A program made the position numbers and the translations under genes. Below are positions 43,324 through 52,084 of a stretch of DNA of 64,000 nucleotides, piece after piece. The notes under the pieces are model-generated. The model ran no database searches and was not told the DNA's origin. It saw only the letters and a program-made list of their open reading frames with translations. Source of the DNA: Consotaella salsifontis (GTDB lineage Bacteria; Pseudomonadota; Alphaproteobacteria; Rhizobiales; Rhizobiaceae); contig NZ_FUXL01000001.1 in the NCBI RefSeq assembly GCF_900167365.1, forward strand, positions 203,507-267,506, read 5' to 3'. The first letter of the stretch is position 1. Each line of letters opens with the position of its first letter.

Positions 43324-44588
43324 GCACCATCAAAGAGGTCAAGGCGCGCCGCGTATGGGATTCGCGCGGCTGGCCAACCGTGGAAGTCGACGTCGTGCTG
43401 GAGAGCGGTCGCTTCGGGCGCGGCATGGCGCCGGCGGGCGCCTCGCGCGGGACGCACGAGGCCGTCGATCTTCGCGATGGCGGAACAGCATTGGCCGGCA
43501 AGGATGTGCAGAAGGCGCTGAACGCGATCGAAACCGAGATCGCACCCGTGCTAAAAGGCATGAACGTCGTTGATCAGGCAGCTATCGACGGTCGGATGAA
43601 GGAGATGGACGGCACCGCCAATCTGGCGAGGCTGGGCGGCAATGCGGTCATCGCCACGTCCATGGCGGTTCTCAACGCGGCCGCGGCCGACGTCGAGCTT
43701 CCGCTCTGGCGCCACCTGGCGGGCGATGCGCCTGTTCGCCTGCCGCTGCCGCAGATCCAGATTTTTGGCGGCGGCGCCCACGCCTCGCGCCGGATCGACA
43801 TTCAGGACCTGATGGTGATCGCCATCGGCGCCACTTCCTTCCGTCAGGCGACGGAGATGACGGCCGAGGTTTATTTGAGCGCCGGGCGCATCATGGCCGA
43901 GCGTGGCCTGTTGCAGGGCGTCGCCGACGAGGGCGGTTATTGGCCGGCCTTCGACAACAACGAACAGGCGCTGGACACGCTGGTCAAGGCGATCGAGGGC
44001 GCCGGCTACGTGCCGGGCGAGGACGTGGCGATCGCTCTCGACATCGCGTCTTCGGAGTTCGGCAAGAACGGGCGCTATCGTCTCGCCCTGGAATCGCGCG
44101 ACTACGATTCCGACGGCATGTGCGAGCTCCTGCTGAAGTGGCTCGACCGCTATCCCATCGTCTCCATTGAGGACCCGCTGGCCGAGGACGACGAAGCCGG
44201 ATTGATCGCCTTCACGAATGCGGCGGGCGCCAAGGTCCAGATTGTCGGTGACGACTATCTGGTGACGGACGGCCAAAGGGTTCGTCGCGCCTCGGAGATC
44301 GGCGCCTGCAACTGCGTGCTGGTCAAGCCCAATCAGGCCGGCACCATCACCGATACCAGGGCCGCGCTGGATGCCGCCAGGCAGGCAGGCTTCGGCGCGA
44401 TTGTTTCGGCGCGCTCGGGAGAGACGGAAGATTTCATCATCGTCCATCTGTCCACCGGCTGGGACGCGGGTCAGCTCAAGGTCGGTTCCTTCGCGCGCTC
44501 CGAGCGCATGGCCAAGTGGAACGAGGCGATCCGCATCGAGGAGAGCGATTTGCCCTTTGCCGGGCGCGGCGCATTGGTCCGTTCCTGA
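43320..44588 (+). CDS. Enolase paralogue with altered active site
   Basis: The 422-residue protein is a full-length enolase homologue. Metal ligands (Asp in DIASSEF, Glu in SIEDP, Asp in VGDD), catalytic Glu204 in DEGGY and Lys339 in VKPNQ are kept, as is the SGETED signature. Several substrate-site residues differ from glycolytic enolase: the invariant His before RSGETED is Ala364, the Glu in QEFM is Asp163, the mobile loop GAST is GASR, and two residues before DIQ are Arg157-Arg158. It may dehydrate a phosphorylated acid other than 2-phosphoglycerate. The GTG start overlaps the kinase stop. Confidence 0.82.
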   Translation: MSTIKEVKARRVWDSRGWPTVEVDVVLESGRFGRGMAPAGASRGTHEAVDLRDGGTALAGKDVQKALNAIETEIAPVLKGMNVVDQAAIDGRMKEMDGTANLARLGGNAVIATSMAVLNAAAADVELPLWRHLAGDAPVRLPLPQIQIFGGGAHASRRIDIQDLMVIAIGATSFRQATEMTAEVYLSAGRIMAERGLLQGVADEGGYWPAFDNNEQALDTLVKAIEGAGYVPGEDVAIALDIASSEFGKNGRYRLALESRDYDSDGMCELLLKWLDRYPIVSIEDPLAEDDEAGLIAFTNAAGAKVQIVGDDYLVTDGQRVRRASEIGACNCVLVKPNQAGTITDTRAALDAARQAGFGAIVSARSGETEDFIIVHLSTGWDAGQLKVGSFARSERMAKWNEAIRIEESDLPFAGRGALVRS

Positions 44589-44624
44589 ATTGAAAGAGCC
44601 GGTGCGACGGCTTGAGGAGGTGTC

Positions 44625-45584
44625 ATGAAGATCGTCGTTCTCGACGGATATACGCTCAACCCCGGCGATCTGTCCTGGGCCGCGTTCGAGGCGTTCGGTG
44701 CGCTGAGCGTCCACGATAGAACGCCCGAGCCCGCTGTCGTCGAGAGGATCGGTGAGGCTGAAGCCATCTTCACCAACAAGACGGTGATTACGCGTCAGCA
44801 CCTCGACGCTTGCCCGAACGTACGGTTCATTGGCGTTCTGGCGACCGGCTACAACGTGGTCGATATCGCAGCAGCCAGGGATAGGGGCATCGTCGTCGCC
44901 AATGTGCCGACCTACGGCACGGCCTCGGTCGCGCAGTTCGCGACCGCGCTTCTTCTGGAGTTATGCCACCACGTCGGGGCCCATAGCGAGGACGCCAGGA
45001 GCGGGCGCTGGGCCCGATCGGAAGACTTCTGCTACTGGACCTCGCCGCTGGTGGAACTGGCCGGCAAGACGGTGGGCATCATCGGTTTCGGGCGCATCGG
45101 CCAGGCCTTCGGTCGGGTGGCGCAAGCCTTGGGCATGAACATCCTCGCCCATGACGAGCATCCGAATGCAAACCTCGAAGAAGAGGGGCTGCGGTATTGC
45201 TCGCTCGACGAGCTTTACGCCAAGAGCGACGTCATCAGCCTTCACTGCCCGCTGTTCGAGAACAATCGAGGCATGATCAATGCGGCGGCGATCGCGAAGA
45301 TGAAGAAGGGCGTCTTCCTCATCAACACCTCGCGCGGCCCGCTGATCAATGAGCAGGATCTGGCCGATGCCCTGAGCCGCGGTCACGTCGGTGGCGCGGG
45401 GTTGGACGTGCTCTCCAGCGAGCCTCCCGCACCCGACAACCCGCTGCTTTCCGCCCCCAACTGTATCGTGACGCCACACATTGCCTGGGCGGCACGCGAG
45501 GCGCGGTCGCGCATCATGAACACTGCGGCGGAAAACCTCGCGGCCTTCGTCGGCGGCAATCCCCAGAACGTGGTCAATTCCTGA
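44625..45584 (+). CDS. D-2-hydroxyacid dehydrogenase (glycerate/hydroxypyruvate reductase type)
   Basis: The 319-residue protein has the two-domain D-2-hydroxyacid dehydrogenase fold. The nucleotide motif is GIIGFGRIGQAFGRV near residue 147, and the catalytic triad is Arg in NTSRGPLIN near 230, Glu in GLDVLSSEPP and His in TPHIAW. Likely reactions are hydroxypyruvate or glyoxylate reduction, or oxidation of a D-2-hydroxy acid. GAGGAGG precedes the ATG. Third gene of the kinase/enolase operon, 36 nt after the enolase gene. Confidence 0.85.
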   Translation: MKIVVLDGYTLNPGDLSWAAFEAFGALSVHDRTPEPAVVERIGEAEAIFTNKTVITRQHLDACPNVRFIGVLATGYNVVDIAAARDRGIVVANVPTYGTASVAQFATALLLELCHHVGAHSEDARSGRWARSEDFCYWTSPLVELAGKTVGIIGFGRIGQAFGRVAQALGMNILAHDEHPNANLEEEGLRYCSLDELYAKSDVISLHCPLFENNRGMINAAAIAKMKKGVFLINTSRGPLINEQDLADALSRGHVGGAGLDVLSSEPPAPDNPLLSAPNCIVTPHIAWAAREARSRIMNTAAENLAAFVGGNPQNVVNS

Positions 45585-45640
45585 CCCTTTACGCGGCGCG
45601 GACATTCCGTGAGCGCGGCCATCAATTCGGAGACGGACAA

Positions 45641-46429
45641 TTGCAGACGGTCGGCAAGATCGAGAGCGCGGCGCTGCGGCTGCGCACGGCCTATGAAACT
45701 CGCACGACATGCGAACCGGTGCGCGACCTCGTGGAACCGGCGTCACTGGAAACGGGGTATGCCATCCAGCGCGCCAATGTCCGCCATTGGGAGGATGCGG
45801 GACGCCGCGTCGTCGGTCGAAAGGTGGCGCTCTCCGCCAAGGCGGTGCAGCAGCAGATGGGCGTGTCGTCGCCGACCGCCGGCGTGCTCTTCGACGATAT
45901 GTGCGCGGTCGACGGCGCCGAGCTGAGCATTGCCGATCTCGTCCAGCCCAAGCTGGAGACCGAGGTGGCCGTGGTGCTGGAGCGCGATCTCCCCCATGAG
46001 CGACACACGGTCGCCGACGTCCTCAGCGCCATAGCCTATGCCGTCCCCGCGTTTGAGATCGTGGGCAGCCGTGTTCGGAACTGGGATGTCTCGGCGCTCG
46101 ATTTCATCGCCGACAACTCGGCGGCCAGCATGATCGTCCTGGGCACGCGGCCGAAGCGCCTCTCCGATTTCGACATTCTGCGCTGCGCCATGGAGACAAG
46201 GCGCAACGGCGAGGTGGCGACGACGGGAACGGGCGCGGCCGTGGCGGGCAATCCGGTCAACGCGCTGATCTGGCTGGCGGATGCTCTGGTGCGTGCCGGC
46301 CGCCCTTTGGAAATCGGAGAGATCGTGATGACGGGGTCGCTGGGTCCGATGGCTCTGGTCGGCGAGGGGGAGCACTATTGCGGCGCCATCTCAGGGCTGG
46401 GCTCCGTCGACCTTCATTTCGTACCCTAG
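45641..46429 (+). CDS. 2-oxo-4-alkenoate hydratase-like protein (MhpD/HpcG family)
   Basis: The 262-residue protein matches the FAH-superfamily hydratases that add water to 2-hydroxy-2,4-dienoates. It has GYAIQRANVRHWEDAG, GRKVALSAKAVQQQMGV, LETEVAVVLERDL (metal Glu residues near 105) and GNPVNALIWLADAL. TTG 45641 is taken as start with GGAGA upstream; no better in-frame start was found, so the N-terminus is uncertain. It is followed by an HpcH/HpaI aldolase, and a hydratase plus aldolase pair normally yields pyruvate and an aldehyde. Confidence 0.78.
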   Translation: MQTVGKIESAALRLRTAYETRTTCEPVRDLVEPASLETGYAIQRANVRHWEDAGRRVVGRKVALSAKAVQQQMGVSSPTAGVLFDDMCAVDGAELSIADLVQPKLETEVAVVLERDLPHERHTVADVLSAIAYAVPAFEIVGSRVRNWDVSALDFIADNSAASMIVLGTRPKRLSDFDILRCAMETRRNGEVATTGTGAAVAGNPVNALIWLADALVRAGRPLEIGEIVMTGSLGPMALVGEGEHYCGAISGLGSVDLHFVP

Positions 46430-46476
46430 CCGCCTCGGCGGCTTCCCCGATCCGCGTCTTTGCGAAAGCCAAGCAC

Positions 46477-47247
46477 ATGAAGATTGCCAAGAACTCGCTC
46501 AAGGCAGCGCTCGCCGAAGGAAAGACTCAGATTGGCTTGTGGAGCCAGCTGGCCAACCCGTTCGTCGTCGAGATGATCGCCGGCGCCGGCTTCGATTGGA
46601 TTGGGCTGGACGCCGAGCATGGACCGAGCGACCTTGTCGGCATCTATCATCAGCTCCATGCATGCCTCGCCGCCGGCTCCTCGCATCCGATGGTTCGTCT
46701 TCCGTCCTTCGACAAGGTGGCCATCAAGCAGTATCTCGACATCGGGGTGCAGACGCTCCTGATCCCTCAGGTCGATAGCGCCGACATGGCCCGCGCCATC
46801 GTCAAGGCGACGCGCTATGCGCCGGCAGGCGAACGCGGCTATTGCAACGCGCCGCGCGCCTCCAATTTCGGCCGGGTCAAGGACTATCCCTTCGTTGCAG
46901 CAGACGAGCTCTTCCTGATCGCCCAGCCGGAATCGATGCTGGCGGTCGAAAATCTGCCCGCCATGGTCGAGGTGGACGGCATCGACGCGTTCTTCTTTGG
47001 CCCCGGAGACCTGTCCGCCGACATGGGGCACCTTCACCAAGGCAATCATCCGGAGATCGTCGACGTGCTCTCCAAGGCGGCCCGCGTCGTGCGCGACGCT
47101 GGAAAGGCCGCCGGCATCATCTGTTCCGACGAGGCATTGACCCGGCGCTATATCGACATGGGCTTCAATATCGTCGCCGTTGGTTCCGACCAGGGACTTC
47201 TGGTCAAGGGAGCGGACGCGCTGGCGGCGCGTTTTCGACAAGCCTGA
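46477..47247 (+). CDS. HpcH/HpaI-family class II aldolase
   Basis: The 256-residue protein is a metal-dependent pyruvate aldolase. Its features are GFDWIGLDAEHGPSD (catalytic His), VRLPSFDKVAIKQYLDIGVQTLLIPQV (Arg near residue 70, read in parts), the metal site in LIAQPES and PGDLSADMGH, and the closing VAVGSDQGLLVKG. The metal-site Glu of LIQIE-type relatives is replaced by AQPES, so ligand detail may differ. It should cleave a 4-hydroxy-2-oxo acid to pyruvate plus an aldehyde. It differs clearly from the GarL-like aldolase at 54382. Confidence 0.82.
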   Translation: MKIAKNSLKAALAEGKTQIGLWSQLANPFVVEMIAGAGFDWIGLDAEHGPSDLVGIYHQLHACLAAGSSHPMVRLPSFDKVAIKQYLDIGVQTLLIPQVDSADMARAIVKATRYAPAGERGYCNAPRASNFGRVKDYPFVAADELFLIAQPESMLAVENLPAMVEVDGIDAFFFGPGDLSADMGHLHQGNHPEIVDVLSKAARVVRDAGKAAGIICSDEALTRRYIDMGFNIVAVGSDQGLLVKGADALAARFRQA

Positions 47248-47324
47248 TCGCTTCCTTGCGCAGGGTTTCCATTGCCGTCAGCGAGTTCTATTCGTATGAC
47301 CGTGCGATGCTCTAGGGGCCGATC

Positions 47325-48371
47325 TTGCCGAACAACGTAAAAGGTGCCGGGACCGGCCCGACCATCAAGCAATTGGCACAGACGCTGGGCATGGCGCATT
47401 CGACGGTTTCGCGAGCGCTCAACGATCATCCCGCCATCAGTGATGCCACAAAGGAGCGGATACGGCGCGCCGCTGCCGAGTTTGGTTATGTCCCGAACAC
47501 GGCGGCGCGCATGCTTCGCACGTCTCAAAGCGGGATCGTGGGTCTGGTGGTGCCCGACATCGTCAACCCGTTCTTCTCGCGCGTCGCCAAGTCCATTTCC
47601 AGCCTCGCCATGGAGCACCGCTGGCAGGTGGTGCTTTCCGATACGGCGGGCGATCCCGAGAGAGAGCGGCTGGCGGTCGAGAGCCTCCTGAGGACGCGCG
47701 CCGAGGGCGTCATCATCTCGGTGACGGAGGACCCGCTGCCGGAAACCATCGAAATGCTCGGCCGGCTGCGGGTGGTCCAGTTTCTGCGCAGCCATCCGAG
47801 CATTAGGGCGCCGGTCGTCAAGATCGGCGATTTCGAAGCGGTGGCGACGGCGACCGCCCATCTTCAGTCGCTGGGCCACACGAATATCGGGTTCATCGGC
47901 TCGCCCGCCTCGCTCTCGACGGGCTTCGAGAGACGATCCGGCTTCCTGTCGCGCTTTCCGTCTCGTCCGCCGGAGGAGGACCTCGTGGTTTGCGGTCCGG
48001 TCACGCCGGAGTTCGGCACCGAGGCATTTCTCAGAATGATCAGCCGGGACGATCCGCCGACGGCCATCGTTCTCGGCAGCGCGTCCTATTCCCAGGGCGT
48101 CGCCGTCGCGGCGAACCGGGCGCGTATCCAAATCCCTGAGGATCTGTCGATCGTCGGGTTCGGCGACACCTATTTGAACGAGGTGCTGCTCGGCGGTCTC
48201 ACGACCATGGTTCTTCCCTTGCAGGAAATCGCCGACACTTGCGTCGAAACCTTGCGCCTAAGCTTCGCTCAATCCGAGCGAGCGGCGGAGGCCGGCGACG
48301 GCTTGGCCATCATTCAGTCGCTGCCGGCCCGCCTCTTGCTGCGCAGCACCACTCGCAAGCTCGATGTCTAG
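47325..48371 (+). CDS. LacI-family regulator of the sugar-acid operons
   Basis: The 348-residue protein has the LacI HTH (TIKQLAQTLGMAHSTVSRALNDHP) and hinge (VPNTAARMLRTSQSG) and a ligand-binding domain. Start TTG 47325 is proposed, with AGGGG a few nt upstream. It lies at the end of the kinase/enolase/aldolase operon and just before the TctC promoter. Both of these carry the same 18-bp palindrome, which makes it the best candidate for the repressor of both units, with autoregulation. Confidence 0.85.
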   Translation: MPNNVKGAGTGPTIKQLAQTLGMAHSTVSRALNDHPAISDATKERIRRAAAEFGYVPNTAARMLRTSQSGIVGLVVPDIVNPFFSRVAKSISSLAMEHRWQVVLSDTAGDPERERLAVESLLRTRAEGVIISVTEDPLPETIEMLGRLRVVQFLRSHPSIRAPVVKIGDFEAVATATAHLQSLGHTNIGFIGSPASLSTGFERRSGFLSRFPSRPPEEDLVVCGPVTPEFGTEAFLRMISRDDPPTAIVLGSASYSQGVAVAANRARIQIPEDLSIVGFGDTYLNEVLLGGLTTMVLPLQEIADTCVETLRLSFAQSERAAEAGDGLAIIQSLPARLLLRSTTRKLDV

Positions 48372-48605
48372 CCGGTCGGCCACACAACGGTTGCCGTTGC
48401 CGATGCCCGTACTCTCCAGGAGACGTCGTCGATGAGCTTGCGGCCGAGCGCCTGTCGACCCCTCTGAAAATCCGGAAGCCCGCATCCACGTTTTCGCTCC
48501 GTTCCGGGGCGGATTGGGTGACGTGCTTGATGCCGCGTGGCCTGACCGCACGAAGGCGGCGTGGCGATCGAGTGAAGGCGAGACATCCTGCCGCTGAATT
48601 TTTAT

Positions 48606-48634
48606 TTGACGAACAAAAGCGCCCAACGTACGAT
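48606..48634 (+). promoter_or_regulatory. Sigma-70 promoter of the tctCBA operon
   Basis: TTGACG (48606-48611), an exact 17-nt spacer and TACGAT (48629-48634) form a good sigma-70 promoter pointing to tctC. The palindromic operator overlaps the -10 box. Confidence 0.7.
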
Positions 48635-48649
48635 GCACACGTGAGCATT
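48632..48649. promoter_or_regulatory. 18-bp palindromic operator, copy 2
   Basis: GATGCACACGTGAGCATT differs from copy 1 at 42175 only in its first base. It overlaps the -10 box of the tctC promoter, a position that suits repression. Confidence 0.75.
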
Positions 48650-48930
48650 AAGGGATGGCGCTGGCGCGTGGGAGTGTCAAGCGTTCGCGATTCCGCCGCC
48701 TTGATGACTTGCCAAAGAGAAAAAAGATGCCGCGCCAAGGGTGCGGTCGGGAAGGGAGGTCGGCTTTCCGCTGCATGGCGAAGTGTCTCGCCGCTGAGGC
48801 GTTGCCTGTTGGCGCGAATGGTCTCCTTCGATCGATCGACCCCGAGTGGATAGCCAACCTCCGCCGGGCCTGTCCTTGGAAAAAGAACGTCGTCCGCACG
48901 GGACATTCTTCCCTTGAAGAGGAAACAACG

Positions 48931-49905
48931 ATGAAAATGTTGAACTATACGTCGGCGCTGGTAACGGCTGCCCTGCTGATCTCGGGAGCTGCCCTTGCCG
49001 AGGATTATCCCACCAAGGATGTCCGCATGGTGGTGAATGCCGGCGCGGGCGGTGGTACCGACGGCATTGTGCGCAAGCTGTCCTCGATCGCCGAAAAGGA
49101 CCTGGGTCACACGATCTATATCGAGAATGTCGAGGGCGGCGCCAGCGGCAAGGGGACCTATCAGGTCATGACCGCCCGGCCCGATGGCTACACCATCGGC
49201 AACCTGACCTACGACTCGGTCATCACAGTGCCTTATCAGAAGCTGCTGCCGGGCTATGAGATGTCCAAGCTCGCCTGGATCGGCCGCGTCACGCTGGAGC
49301 CTGACGCGATCGTCGTCGCCGCCGATTCCGAATACAAGACCCTGGAGGATTTGATCGCTGCGGCGAAGGAGAACCCGGGCGAGATCCGCGTCGCGGTGCA
49401 GAACTCCGGTTCGCGCACCCATCTCGACATGCTGCGACTCCAGGATATGGCAGACGTCGAGTTCAACCTGATCGCCTATGCCGGCGGCGCGGCGCCCCAG
49501 AAGGAAGCCATTCTGAACGGCGAGGTCGAAGTGGCCGTGACGAGCCTCGGAGACTTTTCCAACCTGATCGAGGAAGGAGATGTGCGCGGCCTCGTCGAGT
49601 TTTCGGGCACACCCAACCCGACCTATTCGGACGTGCCGCTCGCCAAGGATCAGGGCTACGACATCCAGGCCGGTAGCTACATCATTCTCGCCGCGCCCCA
49701 AGGGACGCCGGACGATATCGTCAACAAGCTGGCTGATACCTTCCACAAGGCCCTCGATAGCGAGGAATTCCAGAAATGGGTTTCCAAGGTCGGCGTCACG
49801 CCTGGCTGGCTTGGACCGGATGAGGTCGGTGGCTTCGTTGAAGAGCAGCAGAACAAGCTTTTCACCCAGATGGACGATCTGAAGAAGCAGGGAATCCTCA
49901 AGTAA
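48931..49905 (+). CDS. tctC: TctC-type solute-binding protein (TTT transporter)
   Basis: The 324-residue protein is a Bug/TctC-family periplasmic binding protein with a signal peptide ending at SGAALA near residue 22. Typical elements are VVNAGAGGGTDGIVRKL, YIENVEGGASGKGTYQV and GSRTHLDMLRL (read in parts). ATG 48931 follows GAAGAGGAA. It binds a carboxylate and hands it to TctAB. The glucarate genes downstream and the shared operator suggest a sugar diacid or aldonate. Confidence 0.88.
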   Translation: MKMLNYTSALVTAALLISGAALAEDYPTKDVRMVVNAGAGGGTDGIVRKLSSIAEKDLGHTIYIENVEGGASGKGTYQVMTARPDGYTIGNLTYDSVITVPYQKLLPGYEMSKLAWIGRVTLEPDAIVVAADSEYKTLEDLIAAAKENPGEIRVAVQNSGSRTHLDMLRLQDMADVEFNLIAYAGGAAPQKEAILNGEVEVAVTSLGDFSNLIEEGDVRGLVEFSGTPNPTYSDVPLAKDQGYDIQAGSYIILAAPQGTPDDIVNKLADTFHKALDSEEFQKWVSKVGVTPGWLGPDEVGGFVEEQQNKLFTQMDDLKKQGILK

Positions 49906-49930
49906 ATCATCGCGAACGTTGCACAACAGC

Positions 49931-49953
49931 GGCGGCGAAGACGCTTCGCCGCC
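49931..49953 (+). other. Intercistronic hairpin after tctC
   Basis: GGCGGCGAAG (49931-49940) pairs perfectly with CTTCGCCGCC (49944-49953) across a 3-nt loop, 25 nt after the tctC stop and just ahead of tctB. No U-run; probably raises tctC message over tctBA. Confidence 0.65.
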
Positions 49954-49974
49954 AAACCGCTTCGGGGTGCGAAT

Positions 49975-50451
49975 ATGGATTCTCTGCCATCTCCATTAAG
50001 GAACAAGCGCCTTGTTCTTCCGGCGATGTTCTTCGTCTTCACGACGATCTACCTGCTGAAGGCCATAACCATCGTGCCTCAGGTCGATGAAGGGCTTGTC
50101 GGCCCTTCGTTCCTGCCGGTCGTGATATCGATCATCATGTATGCGGCGCTGGCGGTTGTCGTGTTCCAGGAAGTTCGGGCCGGATTGCCCGCTCGCGACA
50201 AGCAGACCTTCAACCTCGTCGAGCCCGTGCTGGTCGTCGTTGCGACGGCTGCCTACATCGCGCTGTTCGAGCTGATCGGCTTCGTTCTCTCCACGATCCT
50301 CTACGTCTTCGTCCTGCTTTACATCTTCCGGCTGGATCGCAAGGGGATGGGCTGGCGCATCGCCTATACGCTGATCATCACCGGCATTGGCTACCTGCTT
50401 TTCAGGGTGTTCTTCGACGTGCGGCTGCCGACGCTGACGGAGTGGCTGTGA
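49975..50451 (+). CDS. tctB: TctB-type small membrane subunit
   Basis: The 158-residue protein has four hydrophobic segments (about residues 14-30, 43-60, 82-115 and 128-145) in the TctB arrangement. It is the poorly conserved small subunit that supports TctA. Its stop overlaps the tctA start (TGATG at 50449-50453), a usual arrangement for this pair. Confidence 0.85.
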   Translation: MDSLPSPLRNKRLVLPAMFFVFTTIYLLKAITIVPQVDEGLVGPSFLPVVISIIMYAALAVVVFQEVRAGLPARDKQTFNLVEPVLVVVATAAYIALFELIGFVLSTILYVFVLLYIFRLDRKGMGWRIAYTLIITGIGYLLFRVFFDVRLPTLTEWL

Positions 50452-51974
50452 TGGATTTCGCTCTCAGCATTCTCGCGGGATTTGGCGTTCTTCTGAAGCC
50501 AACTGTGTTCGCCTATATGGTCGGCGGGTTCCTCATCGGCACGTTCTTCGGTGCCGTTCCGGGGCTGACGGCGACCCTCGCCATTGCTCTGCTTCTGCCC
50601 ATCACCTTCAGTCTCGACGTCGAGACATCGCTGGTCATGTGCGCAGCGATCTTCATGTCGGGCATGTATGCCGGCTCGATCACCGCGACGACGATCAACA
50701 TCCCCGGCGCGCCGTCCTCGATGATGACGAGCCTCGAGGGCTATCCGCTGATGAAAAAGGGAGAGGGTGCCAGCGCTCTCGGCCATGCCGCTTTGGGCTC
50801 AATGGTCGGCGGCACCCTTGGCGCGGTGTTTCTCATTCTTTTCACGCCCTTGGCGGCAAAGCTGGCCTTGCTCATTCAAACTCCCGGCAAGTTCTCGCTG
50901 GTGCTTTTCGCCCTGATCGTCATCGCCATCTCTCACCGGGGTCTCATTGCCAAGAGTGTCGTGACGACGGCGGTCGGCGTGATGGTGGCGACGGTCGGCA
51001 TCGATGTCATGCAGCCGGTGGCGCGCTTCGTTTTCGATTCTCCCGCCCTCGTGGAGGGCATCGGCCTGATGCCGGTGGTCATCGGAACCTTCGCGGTCAG
51101 CGAGCTCCTGATCCAGGCGCAGGACGTGCGCAGCGCTCGGACGGTCGATCAGAACAACGTCGCCAAGCTTCCGATTCGGCGGCGGGACTTCGTGCCGACG
51201 CGCGAGCAGCTGCGTGAGATCGGTGCCTGGACGTACATCAAGAGCACGATCATCGGCTTCATGATCGGCGTCTTGCCGGGGGCGGGCGGCTCCATGGCGG
51301 CCTTCGTCTCCTATGCGGAGGCAATGCGAAAATCCAAGCGCCCAGAGCTTTTCGGCAAGGGAAGCCGGGAGGGCATCGCCGCTGCCGAAGCGGCGAACAA
51401 CTCCATGTGCGGCGGCGCCTTCGTGCCGATGCTGATGTTCGGCATCCCTGGCGACCCGACCACCGCCATCGTTCTCGGCGTCCTGGTGATCAACGGTTTG
51501 CAGCCGGGTCCGCGTCTTCTGGCTCGTCAGCTGGACCTGATCGCGCCGATGTTCGCCTCGCTGCTGATCAGCGCCTTGATCCTCATTCCGCTGACGCTGT
51601 GGTTGCTCGGGCCGTACTTCGTGAAGATCGTCTCGATCCGCAAGGCGCTGCTCTACTCCTCCATCGCGGTGATCGCGCTGGTGGGCACCTACGTTGCGAC
51701 ATTCTCGCCTTTCCAGATGGTGCTGTCGCTCGTCTTCGGCGTGCTGGCCTTCTTCCTGCGGGTGAACAACTATCCGACGGTCACGCTCCTGCTCGGGTTC
51801 ATCCTGGGGCCTGACCTCGAGAGCTATCTCAGACGCACGCTCTCGCTCAACCACGGAGACCCCACGGTCTTCCTGACCAATCTCGACAGTCTGTTCTTCC
51901 TGCTGCTCACGCTGGTCTTCTTCTACCTGATGGTCATCAAGAAGCCGAAGGTGACCGAGGCAACGGAAACTTGA
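50451..51974 (+). CDS. tctA: TctA-type large membrane transporter subunit
   Basis: The 507-residue protein has about twelve membrane segments and TctA signatures: GTFFGAVPGLTATLAIALLLPITF near residue 24, SGMYAGSITATTINIPGAPSS near 68 and GVLPGAGGSMAAFVSYAEAM near 275 (read in parts). It is the transport channel of the tripartite tricarboxylate system, driven by the ion gradient. ATG 50451 overlaps the tctB stop. Confidence 0.9.
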   Translation: MDFALSILAGFGVLLKPTVFAYMVGGFLIGTFFGAVPGLTATLAIALLLPITFSLDVETSLVMCAAIFMSGMYAGSITATTINIPGAPSSMMTSLEGYPLMKKGEGASALGHAALGSMVGGTLGAVFLILFTPLAAKLALLIQTPGKFSLVLFALIVIAISHRGLIAKSVVTTAVGVMVATVGIDVMQPVARFVFDSPALVEGIGLMPVVIGTFAVSELLIQAQDVRSARTVDQNNVAKLPIRRRDFVPTREQLREIGAWTYIKSTIIGFMIGVLPGAGGSMAAFVSYAEAMRKSKRPELFGKGSREGIAAAEAANNSMCGGAFVPMLMFGIPGDPTTAIVLGVLVINGLQPGPRLLARQLDLIAPMFASLLISALILIPLTLWLLGPYFVKIVSIRKALLYSSIAVIALVGTYVATFSPFQMVLSLVFGVLAFFLRVNNYPTVTLLLGFILGPDLESYLRRTLSLNHGDPTVFLTNLDSLFFLLLTLVFFYLMVIKKPKVTEATET

Positions 51975-52030
51975 CGTTCGGAAGTAACGGATCGTCCAGG
52001 GATCAATCCGCCTCAGACGCTCAGAAATTT

Positions 52031-52055
52031 CGGTCGCCTCGATAAGGGGCGACCG
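52031..52055 (+). other. Hairpin between tctA and garR
   Basis: CGGTCGCC (52031-52038) pairs perfectly with GGCGACCG (52048-52055). It lies 27 nt ahead of the garR start with no U-run, so partial termination or processing between transporter and enzyme genes is possible. Confidence 0.5.
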
Positions 52056-52084
52056 TCGATTCCCAAAAGGAAAGGAATATCATC

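Larger units (their letters stand above)
48372..48930. other. 559-bp intergenic region with TTT promoter and long leader
   Basis: No gene is supported. A strong promoter and palindromic operator lie at 48606-48649. The ~280 nt between the operator and tctC is an unusually long leader with no recognisable riboswitch; an in-frame extension of tctC exists but shows no homology. Confidence 0.6.
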
